A DNA stretch of 64,000 nucleotides from Roseovarius sp. THAF9 (GCF_009363715.1 NZ_CP045404.1:3130001-3194000); one strand, 5' to 3'; shown: positions 36,719 to 46,241, counted from the stretch's first letter. Notes: generated by a model not told the origin, from the letters alone. Numbers and translations are program-made.

Positions 36719-36737
36719 GGTGGGGTTTCACCCCACC
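36719..36737. repeat. Short palindromic repeat, copy 6
   Basis: GGTGGGGT, TTC and ACCCCACC form a perfect 8-bp stem ending two bases before the ileS stop codon on the minus strand. It lies between ileS and the DUF3253 gene. Confidence 0.7.
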
Positions 36738-36738
36738 G

Positions 36739-39645
36739 TCACCCCAACGCCTCGTTACACCGCGCGCAGGTCCCGTGATGACTGTGCGTGCCCACATCCG
36801 GCAGGATCTTCCAGCAGCGCTGGCATTTCTCGCCTGCCGCACGCTCGAACACCACGGTCACACCGTCCACCTCGGGCAGCCGGTACGCCTCCGCCGGGCT
36901 GGGATCATCGGTCAGCCGGATATCGGACGTGATGCAGATATCGTCGAAATTGACACTCTTCAGCACCTCCAGAGCGTCGGCATCCCGCACATGCACCACC
37001 GGCGCCGCCTCCAGCGACGCCCCGATCACCTTGTCGGTCCGCTGCACCTCCAGCGCCGCCGTCACCACGCGCCGCGCCTGCCGCACCGTGGCCCATTTCG
37101 CCGCCAGCGGCTCGTTCAGCCATTCCTTCGGCGTCTCCGGGATATCCACCAGATGCACGGAACTCTCATCCCCCGGGAACCGCTCCAGCCAGACCTCTTC
37201 CATGGTGAACACCAGCACCGGCGCCAGCCATGTCGTCAGGCGATGGAACAGGATATCCATCACCGTCCGCGCCGCCCGCCGCCGGGCCGTGTCGCCGTCG
37301 CAATAGAGCGCGTCCTTGCGTATATCGAAGTAGAAGGCGCTCAGCTCCACCGTGGCGAAGTTGAAGAGCGCCTGAAACACACCCTGGAAATCATAGGCGG
37401 CGTAGCCCGTACGCACCCGGTGATCCAGCTCGGCCAACCGGTGCAGCACCCAGCGCTCCAGCTCCGGCATGTCGGCGGGCGCCACCCGGTCCGCGTCGCT
37501 GAAATGGCTCAGCGCCCCCAGCATGAAGCGCATCGTGTTGCGCAGCCGGCGATAGCTGTCGGCGGTCCCTTTCAGGATCTCCGGCCCGATCCGCTGGTCG
37601 TTGGTGTAATCCGTCTGCGCCACCCAAAGCCGCAGGATATCCGCGCCATACTGCTTGACCACTTCCTCGGGCACGATAGTATTGCCGAGCGACTTGGACA
37701 TCTTGTTGCCCTTCTCGTCCAGCGTGAACCCGTGGGTCAGCACGCCCCGGTACGGCGCGTGCCCCGTGGTGCCGCAGGATTGCAGCATCGATGAATGGAA
37801 CCACCCCCGGTGCTGGTCCGTGCCTTCCAGGTACAGATCCGCCATCCCGTCCTCGGATCCGTCCTCGCGGTCGCGCAGCACGAAGGCATGAGTCGAGCCG
37901 GAATCGAACCAGACGTCGAGAATATCGTCGACCTTCTCCCACTCTCCGGGGTCATAGTCATTCCCCAGGAACCGTTCTTTGGCACCGTCCTTGTACCACG
38001 CATCCGCGCCCTCGGCCTCGAACGCCTCCAGGATGCGGGCATTCACGGTCTCGTCGCGCAGCAGAAAGCCTTCATCCGTCGGCATCGCGCCTTTCTTCAC
38101 GAAGCAGGTCAGCGGCACGCCCCAGGCGCGCTGCCGGCTCAACACCCAGTCGGGCCGCGATTCCATCATGGAATACAGGCGGTTGCGCCCGGTCTTCGGC
38201 GTCCACTGAACCTTGTCGATCTCGGTCAGCGCGCGCTGCCGGATGGTCGTGCCGCTGTCGTCCTGCCCGTCGCCAACTTCCTTGTCGATGGCAGCGAACC
38301 ACTGTGGCGTGTTGCGGTAGATCACCGGCGCCTTCGACCGCCAGCTATGGGGATAGGAGTGCTTGATCTTGCCCCGCGCCAGCAGGCCACCGACCTCAAC
38401 CAGCTTGTCGATGATCACCTTGTTGGCGTTGCCCTCCTTGCCCTTGCGATCAAGGATATAGGTGCCGCCAAAGAACGGCAGATCGGCGCGAAAACCGCCA
38501 TCGTCCATCACGTTATAGGTGATCACCTGGTCCAGCATCCCGAGACCACGATAAAGCTCGTATTCCTCCATCCCGTGGGACGGCGCGCAATGCACGAACC
38601 CGGTGCCTTCCTCGTCGGTCACGAAATCGGCGGCGCGGAAATCGCGCAGGTCGTCCCACTCGCCGTTCGATCCTTCGGCACCATGCAGCGGGTGCTTCAG
38701 GCTGAGGCCCTTCAACTCATCGGCACTCACGTCCCGCACCCGAGTCCACTGATCGTCGTTCAACCGTGCGCGGCCCATGACATCCCCGGCCAGCTTGTCG
38801 GCGAGGATGAACCTGTCGCCCACATTGGCCCAGCACTCGTCCGGCGTGCCCGTGACCTCGTAGAGGCCATAGGCGATGTCCTCGCCATAAACGACCGCCT
38901 TGTTCGACGGCATGGTCCAGGGCGTGGTGGTCCAGATGACCACATGCGCGCCTTCAAGACCGCCTTCGGCCACGGCGAACTTCACCCAAACCGTAAAGCT
39001 TTCCTTGTCGTGGTACTCCACCTCCGCCTCGGCCAGCGCGGTCTTCTCCACCGGCGACCACATCACCGGCTTCGAGCCTTGATACAGCGTCCCGTTCATC
39101 AGGAACTTCTGGAACTCCTCCGCGATGATCCGCTCGGCGCGGAAATCCATCGTCAGATAGGGCTTTTCCCACTTTCCGGTCACGCCCAGCCGCTTGAACT
39201 CGTCGCGCTGGATGTCGATCCAGCCTTCGGCGAACTTGCGGCACTCGGCGCGGAAATCGACGATATCCACCGCGTCCTTGTTCTGGCCCTTCTTGCGGTA
39301 CTGCTCCTCGATCTTCCACTCGATCGGCAGGCCGTGACAGTCCCAGCCGGGGATATAGCGCGCATCGCGCCCCATCATCTGCTGGGACCGCACAACCATG
39401 TCCTTCAGGATCTTGTTCAGCGCGTGGCCGATATGCAGGTGCCCGTTGGCATAGGGCGGTCCATCATGCAGCGTAAACGGCTGGCGCGTCTCCGCTGTCG
39501 CCTTCTCGCGCAGGCGGTCGTAAACCCCCAGCCCGTTCCACCGCTCCAGCCACTCGGGCTCGCGCTTGGGCAGGCCCGCGCGCATCGGAAAATCGGTCTG
39601 GGGCAGGTTCAGCGTATCTTTGTAATCGGGTGTGTCAGAACACAT
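36739..39645 (-). CDS. ileS: Isoleucyl-tRNA synthetase
   Basis: This is a 968-residue class Ia aminoacyl-tRNA synthetase. The HIGH motif reads GHLHIGHALNK near residue 70, and KMSKS reads GNKMSKSLGN near residue 640. An editing domain lies between (TTTPWTMPSN near 240). The C-terminal zinc finger is present as CQRCWKILP...CARCNEALG, so this is the bacterial (zinc-containing) type. It stands first in a leftward run followed by the DUF3253 gene and benE. Confidence 0.97.
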   Translation of the reverse strand: MCSDTPDYKDTLNLPQTDFPMRAGLPKREPEWLERWNGLGVYDRLREKATAETRQPFTLHDGPPYANGHLHIGHALNKILKDMVVRSQQMMGRDARYIPGWDCHGLPIEWKIEEQYRKKGQNKDAVDIVDFRAECRKFAEGWIDIQRDEFKRLGVTGKWEKPYLTMDFRAERIIAEEFQKFLMNGTLYQGSKPVMWSPVEKTALAEAEVEYHDKESFTVWVKFAVAEGGLEGAHVVIWTTTPWTMPSNKAVVYGEDIAYGLYEVTGTPDECWANVGDRFILADKLAGDVMGRARLNDDQWTRVRDVSADELKGLSLKHPLHGAEGSNGEWDDLRDFRAADFVTDEEGTGFVHCAPSHGMEEYELYRGLGMLDQVITYNVMDDGGFRADLPFFGGTYILDRKGKEGNANKVIIDKLVEVGGLLARGKIKHSYPHSWRSKAPVIYRNTPQWFAAIDKEVGDGQDDSGTTIRQRALTEIDKVQWTPKTGRNRLYSMMESRPDWVLSRQRAWGVPLTCFVKKGAMPTDEGFLLRDETVNARILEAFEAEGADAWYKDGAKERFLGNDYDPGEWEKVDDILDVWFDSGSTHAFVLRDREDGSEDGMADLYLEGTDQHRGWFHSSMLQSCGTTGHAPYRGVLTHGFTLDEKGNKMSKSLGNTIVPEEVVKQYGADILRLWVAQTDYTNDQRIGPEILKGTADSYRRLRNTMRFMLGALSHFSDADRVAPADMPELERWVLHRLAELDHRVRTGYAAYDFQGVFQALFNFATVELSAFYFDIRKDALYCDGDTARRRAARTVMDILFHRLTTWLAPVLVFTMEEVWLERFPGDESSVHLVDIPETPKEWLNEPLAAKWATVRQARRVVTAALEVQRTDKVIGASLEAAPVVHVRDADALEVLKSVNFDDICITSDIRLTDDPSPAEAYRLPEVDGVTVVFERAAGEKCQRCWKILPDVGTHSHHGTCARCNEALG

Positions 39646-40070
39646 CTGTGACGTCCTTTGTCACTGGCATTTCAATCCCTGGGTGGGGGCGGCGCGGTGG
39701 TCCTATACGCCTATGATCCCGGCGGCTCGTCTGTTTCAGAGCGCCGGGCATGTAATTCGAATGATGATCGCAAAGCGGGTCATGATGGGGGGCGTTATAT
39801 GTGTCAGCGTTCCAAGGGGCAAGCCGTAGAACCCGACCCCGCCATCCGCGCCAAGACTTTTCAGAAAAGTCTTGGCAAAAGCCTTCTCAAGGCTTTTGCA
39901 ACGCCCGCCCCGTTAACCGACCGGATCGGCAAAATCCGCACCGTCGGCGGACCACCCAAATACCGACGCGATACCGACGTGCCGATTTCCGGCAATCCGG
40001 CGGCGTTAACCATTTTCCCGAATCGCGTTTCCCATTGCATCCCGCCCATCCAACGGCCAGATTCCAGGCC
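39646..40070. other. Intergenic region with tandem hairpins, no supported gene
   Basis: The 425 bases between ileS and the globin gene have open frames without family resemblance. The only clear structure is the pair of perfect hairpins at 39851-39899. The ileS promoter should lie near 39660-39760. Confidence 0.5.
39851..39899. repeat. Tandem perfect hairpins
   Basis: CCAAGACTTTT, CAG and AAAAGTCTTGG form an 11-bp stem. GCAAAAGCCTT, CTC and AAGGCTTTTGC form a second 11-bp stem, sharing one base with the first. Both are perfect and AT-rich in a GC-rich setting. I recall similar double hairpins as recurrent in Roseobacter genomes but cannot verify this here. Confidence 0.7.
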
Positions 40071-40490
40071 ATGACACCGGTCCTGCCCCCCCGTTTCGAG
40101 ATCACCCGCGCCGAGATCGAGCGCGTGGTCTCGGCCTTCTACGCGTCATGCCGCGCGCATCCTGGGCTGGCCCCGGTCTTTGCCGCGCATGTCACCGACT
40201 GGCCCGCGCATGAGGCCCGCGTCAGCGATTTCTGGGCCAACACGATCCTGCACGAGCGGTGCTACGTGGGCAATGCCATGCAGGCCCATGTGCAGGCGGG
40301 TAACGTCAAGCCGGGCATGTTCTCGATGTGGCTCGACCTCTTCGACAGCACCCTGCAGTCCGAACTTCCCCCGGCAAAGGCCGCCGCCTGGTCGGCGCTC
40401 GCCCACCGCATCGGTCAGACCCTGCGCGCGGGCGTCGTGAACCGTGAGACACATACCGGCGGCATTCCAAAACTGGGCAACCCGTTCTGA
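40071..40490 (+). CDS. Group III truncated hemoglobin
   Basis: This is a 139-residue heme protein. FYASCRAHPGLAPVFAAHVTDWPAHEARVSDFW is the group III signature, and the proximal His lies in the later HVQAGNVKPGMF region. The ending NRETHTGGIPKLG is typical. The start at 40071 gives the normal length. Group III globins are implicated in oxygen or nitric oxide handling, and the physiological role here is unknown. Confidence 0.86.
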   Translation: MTPVLPPRFEITRAEIERVVSAFYASCRAHPGLAPVFAAHVTDWPAHEARVSDFWANTILHERCYVGNAMQAHVQAGNVKPGMFSMWLDLFDSTLQSELPPAKAAAWSALAHRIGQTLRAGVVNRETHTGGIPKLGNPF

Positions 40491-40604
40491 CGCGCGCACC
40501 GGCGACCGGACGTTAAGGTTTTTCTGTCAGATTGGACACAATCGCGAGGTCTATCCGGCCTTCCGGCAAGAATACCGACCCACCGACCGAAAACCATCGC
40601 TCGT

Positions 40605-41612
40605 TTACCCTTTGTTAACCCCGCCGAAGAGGCCCGTCAGCGCCCTTTGCACCATCCGCGTCACCGACGGCCGCTTACCCGCCCGGAACGGCAAGGGCCG
40701 GCACACTTCCATCGCCGCCACGCCCACCCGCGCGGTCAGCGCGCCATTGACGATCCCCTCGCCGAACCGGCGCGACACCTTGGACAAAAGGCTTCCCCCG
40801 GCGACCGAGCCAATGAGGTCGTCGCCCACCGCCACGGCCCCCGTGGCCACCAGATGCGTCATCACCGCCCGCGCCAGCCGCCAGCTGCCCAGCGTGCCCG
40901 AACGTCCGCCATAAATCTCGGCAATCCTCCGGATCATCCGCAGGTTCGACGTCAGCGCCGCGATCACGTCGGCAAAGGCCAGCGGCACCACCGCCGTCAC
41001 CGTCGCCACCTGTCGTGCGGCCGCCTCGATCTCCTTCGCCGCCGCCCGGTCCAGCGGCGCAAGAAGCTCGGTTTCCGCCAGCCCCAGCAGGCTGCCCGCG
41101 TCCATCTGCTCGGGGCCATACTCGCGCAGACGATCCCGGCCCCAGCTGGTATCCTCGCGCCCCGCATAAAGCTGCGTCAGGTCCTGCACCACGCCCCGCG
41201 CCTGTTTCAGGTCCGCCCCCGCCAATGCCGCATCCGCCGCCCGGTGCAGCTTGTCGATCCGTGCCAGCCGGGAAAACGCCGCCATCTCGCGGATCACGAT
41301 GATCAGGCAAACCAGGGCAAACGCCGCGATCAGCGCGGTGACGGCGTAGCCCAGCACCACGTTCCGCGCCAGCAGCGCCATGACGAAGTCCCACGCGGCA
41401 AAGGAAATCACCGCCCCCAGGATCGACAGCAGCAGCCCCCAGAACCATCGTGCCAGGCGCGAGGGTTTCTTCGCCGCCAGGGTCGCCACGGTCTGCATCG
41501 CCCGCCCCTCGGGATGGCCTTCCACAACGGGGTCCGGCACCGGCGGCACCATGTCGGGACGCGGGCTGTCATCCCCGTCTTCGATGTCGATCAGAACCGG
41601 CCGCTTGCTCAT
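40605..41612 (-). CDS. YcjF-family (TIGR01620/DUF697) membrane protein
   Basis: This is a 335-residue protein with two close transmembrane helices near residues 55-105. A helical DUF697 domain includes LADFDRLI-type wording (here IAALTSNLRMIRRIAEIYGG) and a C-terminal region rich in small residues. The start overlaps the upstream GNAT gene (ATGA). In many proteobacteria YcjF accompanies YcjX, with which it shares this operon. The function is unknown but linked to envelope stress. Confidence 0.86.
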   Translation of the reverse strand: MSKRPVLIDIEDGDDSPRPDMVPPVPDPVVEGHPEGRAMQTVATLAAKKPSRLARWFWGLLLSILGAVISFAAWDFVMALLARNVVLGYAVTALIAAFALVCLIIVIREMAAFSRLARIDKLHRAADAALAGADLKQARGVVQDLTQLYAGREDTSWGRDRLREYGPEQMDAGSLLGLAETELLAPLDRAAAKEIEAAARQVATVTAVVPLAFADVIAALTSNLRMIRRIAEIYGGRSGTLGSWRLARAVMTHLVATGAVAVGDDLIGSVAGGSLLSKVSRRFGEGIVNGALTARVGVAAMEVCRPLPFRAGKRPSVTRMVQRALTGLFGGVNKG

Positions 41613-42046
41613 GTCTCTACCCTTGGCTCCACCCTGCGCTCCGGGGGCCAGACCATCAGGATCTCGGGCCGCCCCTCGTCATTTCCCGCACCGTCAGCAC
41701 GTGTCTTCTCGGCAAAGCCATGCCGGCAATAGAACCGCCGCCCTCCAGCGTTTTCCTGGGCAACCCAAAGGTTTAGCCGATCCCGCTCTCGCTTGGCATC
41801 CAGCAACAACAGGCGGCCCACCCCTTTGCCCTGCGCCTTTGGATGCACGTAAAGCGCATGTAGTTCGGGCCCCGTGCAAAGAATGAAACCGGCCAGTCGC
41901 GTATCGTCGCGCACCGCCCGGACACAGCCGCGCCGGGTCATCCTGACCATGATTTTCACGTCATCCCACCAATGCCCGGTGCGATGCTGCCACAAGACGG
42001 CCAATAGGCCCGGCACATGCTTAAGACGTGCGTCGAAAGGGGTCAT
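41609..42046 (-). CDS. GNAT-family N-acetyltransferase
   Basis: This is a 145-residue acetyltransferase. The acetyl-CoA pyrophosphate loop reads HPKAQGKGVGRLLL near residue 72, followed by LWVAQENAGGRRFYCRHGF. It lies between ycjX and the ycjF-type gene, overlapping both by ATGA. Its presence in this operon suggests co-function, but the acceptor is unknown. Confidence 0.85.
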   Translation of the reverse strand: MTPFDARLKHVPGLLAVLWQHRTGHWWDDVKIMVRMTRRGCVRAVRDDTRLAGFILCTGPELHALYVHPKAQGKGVGRLLLLDAKRERDRLNLWVAQENAGGRRFYCRHGFAEKTRADGAGNDEGRPEILMVWPPERRVEPRVET

Positions 42047-43467
42047 AACCGATCCCCGATCAGAAACTGCGCCGCCCGATCCAGCCGGATATGCGGTGGG
42101 CCTTCGCCGCGTTTCAGCGTCAGGCGCGCGGGCGCGAAATTCATCACCTCGTACTCGGCCTCCAGCCACGCTTCGGCTCCGTCCCGCGCCGGCCCCAGCA
42201 AACGCGCCGGGTCCTCCGGCAAGGCACCGGGATAAAACGCCGCCTGCTTGCCGCGCCCGCCTTCGGGGCCCATCAGCGTGCCGCGCACACAGTCCAGCGT
42301 CTGGCCCCCATGCTGCCGCGTTTCCTCGGTCGTGGCCCGCAAGGCGGCAATCGCCATGCCTGCCGTCTCCGCCCCGGCGAAATCCGCCCGGTTCCGGGCA
42401 TCCCGCATCAGCGCCTCGATGATCCCCGTAAGGCGCCCATGTTGCGTATGGTGCAAATGGTCGGCCTTGGTCGCCGCGAACAGGATTTTCTCCACTCGTT
42501 GCCCGATTAGAAGCCTGGACAAAAAGGCGTTCCGCCCGGGACGGAACGCCCCAAGGATATCGGCCATCGCGCGGCGCATGTCCTCGACCGCCTGCGGGCC
42601 GTTGTGAATGGCACCCAGCGCATCCACCAGCACGACCTGCCGGTCGATCCTCGAGAAATGATCACGGAAGAAGGGTTTGACGACCTTGGATTTATAGGCC
42701 TCGAACCGCCGCTCCATCTCGCGCCACAGCGACCGGCGCGGCGGACTGTCGGGCGCGGGCAACGGCGTGAAAGTCAGCACCGGAGAGCCGGCAAGATCGC
42801 CCGGCAGCAAGAACCGCCCCGGCGTGCAATCCGACAGTCCCGCCGCGCGCGCGGCGTTCAGATAGGCGGTAAACGCCTCGGCCAGCGACTGCGCCACGGG
42901 CTCCTCCAGCTTGGCCGTCGCATCCACCTCACGGGCCTTTGCCAGAAAATCCTGCGCCTGCTCGCGGCTTTCTAACCGGCCCAGTGTTTCCTCGGACCAT
43001 TCGGCATAGCTCTTGTCCATCAGTCCCAAGTCCAGCAGCCATTCGCCGGGGTAATCCACGATATCCAGATGCACGGTTCGCGGCCCCTGCAGGCCCGCCA
43101 GCAGGCCCGAGGCACGCACCCTCAGCGACAGGCGCAGCTCCGACACCGAGCGTGTGCTGTCGGGCCAATGCGGCGTCTCGGCGGTCAGCGCGCCCAGGTG
43201 TTTTTCATACTCGAACCGGGGCAGCGTATCGTCGGGCTGCGGCTGCAAGTAGGCGGCCGAAATGCGCCCCTCGGCGGCGGCGACAAGCCCCGGCATCCGC
43301 CCGCGATCCATCAGGTTGGCCACCAGTGACGTGATGAACACCGTCTTGCCCGCGCGGCTCAGCCCAGTGACACCCAGCCGGATCACCGGCTCCATGAACG
43401 CGCCCGACAGCGTGTCGCCCACGCGCTCCATCCCGCGTGTCAGCCCATCTGCGATATCCGAAAGCAC
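42043..43467 (-). CDS. YcjX-family P-loop GTPase-like protein
   Basis: This is a 474-residue protein of the YcjX/DUF463 family. The P-loop GVTGLSRAGKTVF lies near residue 26, DIVDYPGEW (Walker B-like) near 140, and AATKADHLHHTQHG (guanine-specificity-like) near 350. GTG at 43467 is selected, with AAGGGG 7 nt upstream; an alternative TTG lies at 43470, and the longer frame to 43560 lacks a ribosome site. It heads the ycjX-GNAT-ycjF operon and is divergent from truA. Related genes are often stress-induced. Confidence 0.88.
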   Translation of the reverse strand: MLSDIADGLTRGMERVGDTLSGAFMEPVIRLGVTGLSRAGKTVFITSLVANLMDRGRMPGLVAAAEGRISAAYLQPQPDDTLPRFEYEKHLGALTAETPHWPDSTRSVSELRLSLRVRASGLLAGLQGPRTVHLDIVDYPGEWLLDLGLMDKSYAEWSEETLGRLESREQAQDFLAKAREVDATAKLEEPVAQSLAEAFTAYLNAARAAGLSDCTPGRFLLPGDLAGSPVLTFTPLPAPDSPPRRSLWREMERRFEAYKSKVVKPFFRDHFSRIDRQVVLVDALGAIHNGPQAVEDMRRAMADILGAFRPGRNAFLSRLLIGQRVEKILFAATKADHLHHTQHGRLTGIIEALMRDARNRADFAGAETAGMAIAALRATTEETRQHGGQTLDCVRGTLMGPEGGRGKQAAFYPGALPEDPARLLGPARDGAEAWLEAEYEVMNFAPARLTLKRGEGPPHIRLDRAAQFLIGDRL

Positions 43468-43574
43468 CAAACTGCCCCTTCTCTTTGCGCTCAAGATAGG
43501 CCGCACGCCCGCCATGTGCCAGAGGGGAGCGTTGGGGGATTGTTCCCCGCCGCCGGCCACGCTAAGGGCTTTTC

Positions 43575-44342
43575 ATGCCTCGGTTTGCATTGAAAGTCGA
43601 ATATCACGGCGCGCCCTTCGTCGGCTGGCAGCGACAGGCCGATCAGCCCTCGGTGCAAGGCGCAATCGAGGATGCGCTGGCGCGGCTTGAACCGGGCCCG
43701 CACACCATTGCGGCGGCGGGCCGGACGGATGCGGGCGTGCATGGGCTGGCGCAGGTCGCACAGTGTGACATGGCCAAGGATTGGGACCCCTTTCGCCTGT
43801 CCGAGGCATTGAACTACCACCTCAAACCCTTGCCCGTCGCGATCCTCGACTGTGCGCAGGTCGCAGACGATTGGCACGCCCGGTTCTCGGCGGTCGAGCG
43901 CCGTTACCTTTTTCGTCTGCTGACCCGCCGCGCACCGGCCACCCATGGCAAGGGGCTGGTCTGGCGGGTGCAGAATCCACTGGATATCGAGGCCATGCGC
44001 GAAGGCGCGGCGCATCTCGTGGGTCATCACGATTTCACCACCTTCCGATCGACCATTTGCCAGGCGAAAAGCCCGGTGAAAACACTGGATGACATCGTCA
44101 TTTCGAAGATCGAAGGCCTCAGCGGGCCGGAGATCCAGTTCCGTCTGCGCGCCCGGTCTTTCCTGCACAACCAGGTACGCAGCATCGTCGGCACGCTGGA
44201 ACGCGTCGGCGCCGGAGCCTGGTCACCGGACCAGGTCAAAACGGCGCTCGACGCCCGCGACCGCGCCGCCTGCGGCCCGGTCTGCCCGCCGCAAGGGCTC
44301 TATCTGGCCGGCGTGGGGTATCCCGAAGACCCTTTCGCGTGA
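43575..44342 (+). CDS. truA: tRNA pseudouridine synthase A
   Basis: This is a 255-residue enzyme making pseudouridine at positions 38-40 of the tRNA anticodon arm. The catalytic Asp is in [11 protein letters not shown] near residue 52. [18 protein letters not shown] at the N terminus and [21 protein letters not shown] near residue 195 are conserved. It is divergent from ycjX and lies just upstream of the tRNA-Arg gene. Confidence 0.95.
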   Translation: MPRFALKVEYHGAPFVGWQRQADQPSVQGAIEDALARLEPGPHTIAAAGRTDAGVHGLAQVAQCDMAKDWDPFRLSEALNYHLKPLPVAILDCAQVADDWHARFSAVERRYLFRLLTRRAPATHGKGLVWRVQNPLDIEAMREGAAHLVGHHDFTTFRSTICQAKSPVKTLDDIVISKIEGLSGPEIQFRLRARSFLHNQVRSIVGTLERVGAGAWSPDQVKTALDARDRAACGPVCPPQGLYLAGVGYPEDPFA

Positions 44343-44390
44343 TTTCGCCTTTGAATTCGCAACCGCGCTTGGGTAAGGCTTTTGCCAAGC

Positions 44391-44467
44391 GGTCCCGTAG
44401 CTCAACTGGATAGAGCAGCTGACTTCTAATCAGCAGGTTCGGGGTTCGAGTCCTCGCGGGATCGCCA
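44391..44467 (+). tRNA. tRNA-Arg (anticodon UCU)
   Basis: The sequence folds as a cloverleaf: a 7-bp acceptor (GGTCCCG with CGGGATC), a D-arm with CTCAACTGGATAGAG, an anticodon arm CTGAC/TCAG type with TCT at 44425-44427, and a T-arm GGTTCGAGTCC. CCA is encoded at 44465-44467. The TCT anticodon reads AGA. A tyrosine integrase gene begins 16 bases downstream and points toward it, so this tRNA is the likely attachment site of an integrative element. Confidence 0.95.
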
Positions 44468-44483
44468 ACCTCTGAAATTATGC

Positions 44484-45590
44484 TTATTTTTTCAGTGGCT
44501 TAGAGAGGTTTTTGGCGAACTTTCTCGGAAGGTTCGCCGCATTTCGTTCACCATTTGGCCTTGCGATCAGTTTGTCGAATGCAGAATCCGCCATACATTC
44601 GCGTTCCACTTCTTCGGTATATCGCTGCACCTCTGCGAGTGTCCTGTGGCCAGTAACGGACATAATTTCGTGTGCGGATGCCTTTGCCTCGGCCAGACGT
44701 CGCGCACAGGCTTTGCGCAGTCCGTGGGAGGAGCAAGTCGCAAGCCCGGCTTGGTCGCACCATTCGCGCATCATGTTGCCAAGTCCATCTGGCGAACGAG
44801 GCTTCCCGTAGGCAGTAGCCAAAAATGGCTGATCCTTCGACAGGTCAGCCAGAACAGCAGCCAAGTCAGGGTGTAGGGGGATACTTACCTTTACGCCATT
44901 GCTACGGATCGTTTTTTGACGACGGTATTCTATCCGGTGATCCTTGATATTCCATGGCCCCAACTTCACTGCGTCCGCTCGCGCCGCGCCGGTGTAGAGC
45001 ATCAAGGTCACGGCACGATGCGCCATGGTGCCGCTTTGGTGAACTTCAAAGAATCGCGCGATCTCACCCTCTTCCCAAGTGTGATGCCCGCCGAGGTCAA
45101 GGCGATAGGGTTTTGTCGTGCTGACCGGGTTATCGTCCCGCCACTCTAGCGACACGGCATGATCCAGCAAGGTCATTAAACGTTTGCGAAGGTTGTTCGC
45201 CGCTGCTGGTGTCTCGGCTTTCTCGGCAAGGATGTTCTGCACGTGCCTGCGCTTCATAAGCTTGACTGGCTTGTCGCCGTGTTTCTCGCGAAAGCGCTCA
45301 ATGATGCTGCGGTAGTTACGTTTGGTGCCGTCGGATAGACCTAGAAACTCCGGCGAACGGTAATAGGAAGCGATCAGTGCGGAGACGGAGCCCGGACGTG
45401 TGCGCTCTACACCCACGAGCCCGCGCGTCCTGTGGCCTTCGACTGCCGCTTCATAGCGACGCTGAAAGACTTCTGATCCATAGTCTGTGCCGAGTTCTGC
45501 TGAAAAGGCACCCTTACGGAACCGCCAGCGTCTACGGCCGTGGCGGTCTGTATAAGGTGATGCGCCGGGGTATTGCCTACGATGCTTCAT
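44484..45590 (-). CDS. Tyrosine-type site-specific integrase
   Basis: This is a 368-residue phage/island integrase. The N-terminal arm-binding region spans about 1-75 and the core-binding domain 75-180. The catalytic residues are Arg in LYTGAARADAVKL, Lys in RRQKTIRSNG, His-x2-Arg in SSHGLRKACARRL, His in VTGHRTLAEVQ and the nucleophile Tyr in VQRYTEEVER. The start at 45590 overlaps the stop of a small upstream gene (ATGA), which supports it over the ATG at 45602. It reads toward tRNA-Arg, marking the left end of an integrative element. Confidence 0.93.
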   Translation of the reverse strand: MKHRRQYPGASPYTDRHGRRRWRFRKGAFSAELGTDYGSEVFQRRYEAAVEGHRTRGLVGVERTRPGSVSALIASYYRSPEFLGLSDGTKRNYRSIIERFREKHGDKPVKLMKRRHVQNILAEKAETPAAANNLRKRLMTLLDHAVSLEWRDDNPVSTTKPYRLDLGGHHTWEEGEIARFFEVHQSGTMAHRAVTLMLYTGAARADAVKLGPWNIKDHRIEYRRQKTIRSNGVKVSIPLHPDLAAVLADLSKDQPFLATAYGKPRSPDGLGNMMREWCDQAGLATCSSHGLRKACARRLAEAKASAHEIMSVTGHRTLAEVQRYTEEVERECMADSAFDKLIARPNGERNAANLPRKFAKNLSKPLKK

Positions 45591-45793
45591 GCTGCATCCC
45601 ATGGGTTTGGTTCTTCGACAGCAGCGCTATCGAATGTGTGGATTGTTACCTTGCCATCACGCCCGATTTCAGTTCGCGCCACCGGAATACCTGCATCCCG
45701 ATACGCTTTAAGATATCGGGTAAGCTCTGCTTGGGTGACAGTTGCGCGGCGGCTCGGGCGCGAATTAGTTATATCATTGGTTTCTATTTGCAT
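45587..45793 (-). CDS. Small protein co-transcribed with integrase
   Basis: This 68-residue protein contains RRATVTQAELTRYLKAYRDAGIPVARTEIGRDGKVTIHT, a helix followed by two strands. Similar short genes commonly precede integrases in alphaproteobacterial prophages and islands, as I recall. The stop overlaps the integrase ATG. It may be a recombination-direction or DNA-binding accessory factor, but no excisionase motif is evident. Confidence 0.7.
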   Translation of the reverse strand: MQIETNDITNSRPSRRATVTQAELTRYLKAYRDAGIPVARTEIGRDGKVTIHTFDSAAVEEPNPWDAA

Positions 45794-46156
45794 GTCCCGA
45801 AAGCCTTACCAAATGACAGGTTTCAGGAAGGTTTAAGAGACCGTTTACCTCTATTTTTCTTCGTTCACCTCTCTTAAGCTCTTGTTTGCATCCGCGAGTA
45901 TGTCTTTCTACTCGCGTTTCGATACCCTCCAGAATTTAGAATTTGGACGTTGCGACTCCGCACACGACAAATTGTTTGGCAATATTAAACCCAGCCTAAG
46001 AGCCGTCAGTATCAAGTCAAAAGAAACTCAAACGGCTCCAGGCAATCATGCCAATCTGTCCTGTCGATGTATGATCAGTGGGTCGTGGACCTATCCCACT
46101 CCTCTTGTTTCGGAAGTCGCTCAAACGTATGCTCCGGCGGTGGTGATGGCAACGTC
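45794..46156. other. AT-rich intergenic stretch between integrase unit and IS3 element
   Basis: No supported gene lies here; a 93-codon frame (45882-46163) resembles nothing and runs into the IS end. Base composition is visibly more AT-rich than the rest of the window. The first 85 bases carry the repeats listed at 45833-45877. Confidence 0.55.
45833..45877. promoter_or_regulatory. Direct and inverted repeats upstream of the integrase unit
   Basis: GTTTACCTCT (45843-45852) and GTTCACCTCT (45863-45872) are direct repeats 20 bp apart. They are enclosed by a perfect inverted repeat TTAAGAGA (45833-45840) and TCTCTTAA (45870-45877). They lie 40 bases before the small gene preceding the integrase. 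Integrase arm sites or repressor operators are possible readings. Confidence 0.45.
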
Positions 46157-46241
46157 TGTCTAACGTCAGCACCTACCGGACAGATTTAGGTGTTTGAGGA
46201 ACGGAGGATTTCTGGTTCATCGAAGCCATAATGGAGCGAAG

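Noticed and set aside
45882..46163. 93-codon plus-strand frame before the IS element
   Set aside because: Resembles no protein, has no ribosome site and runs into the IS end.
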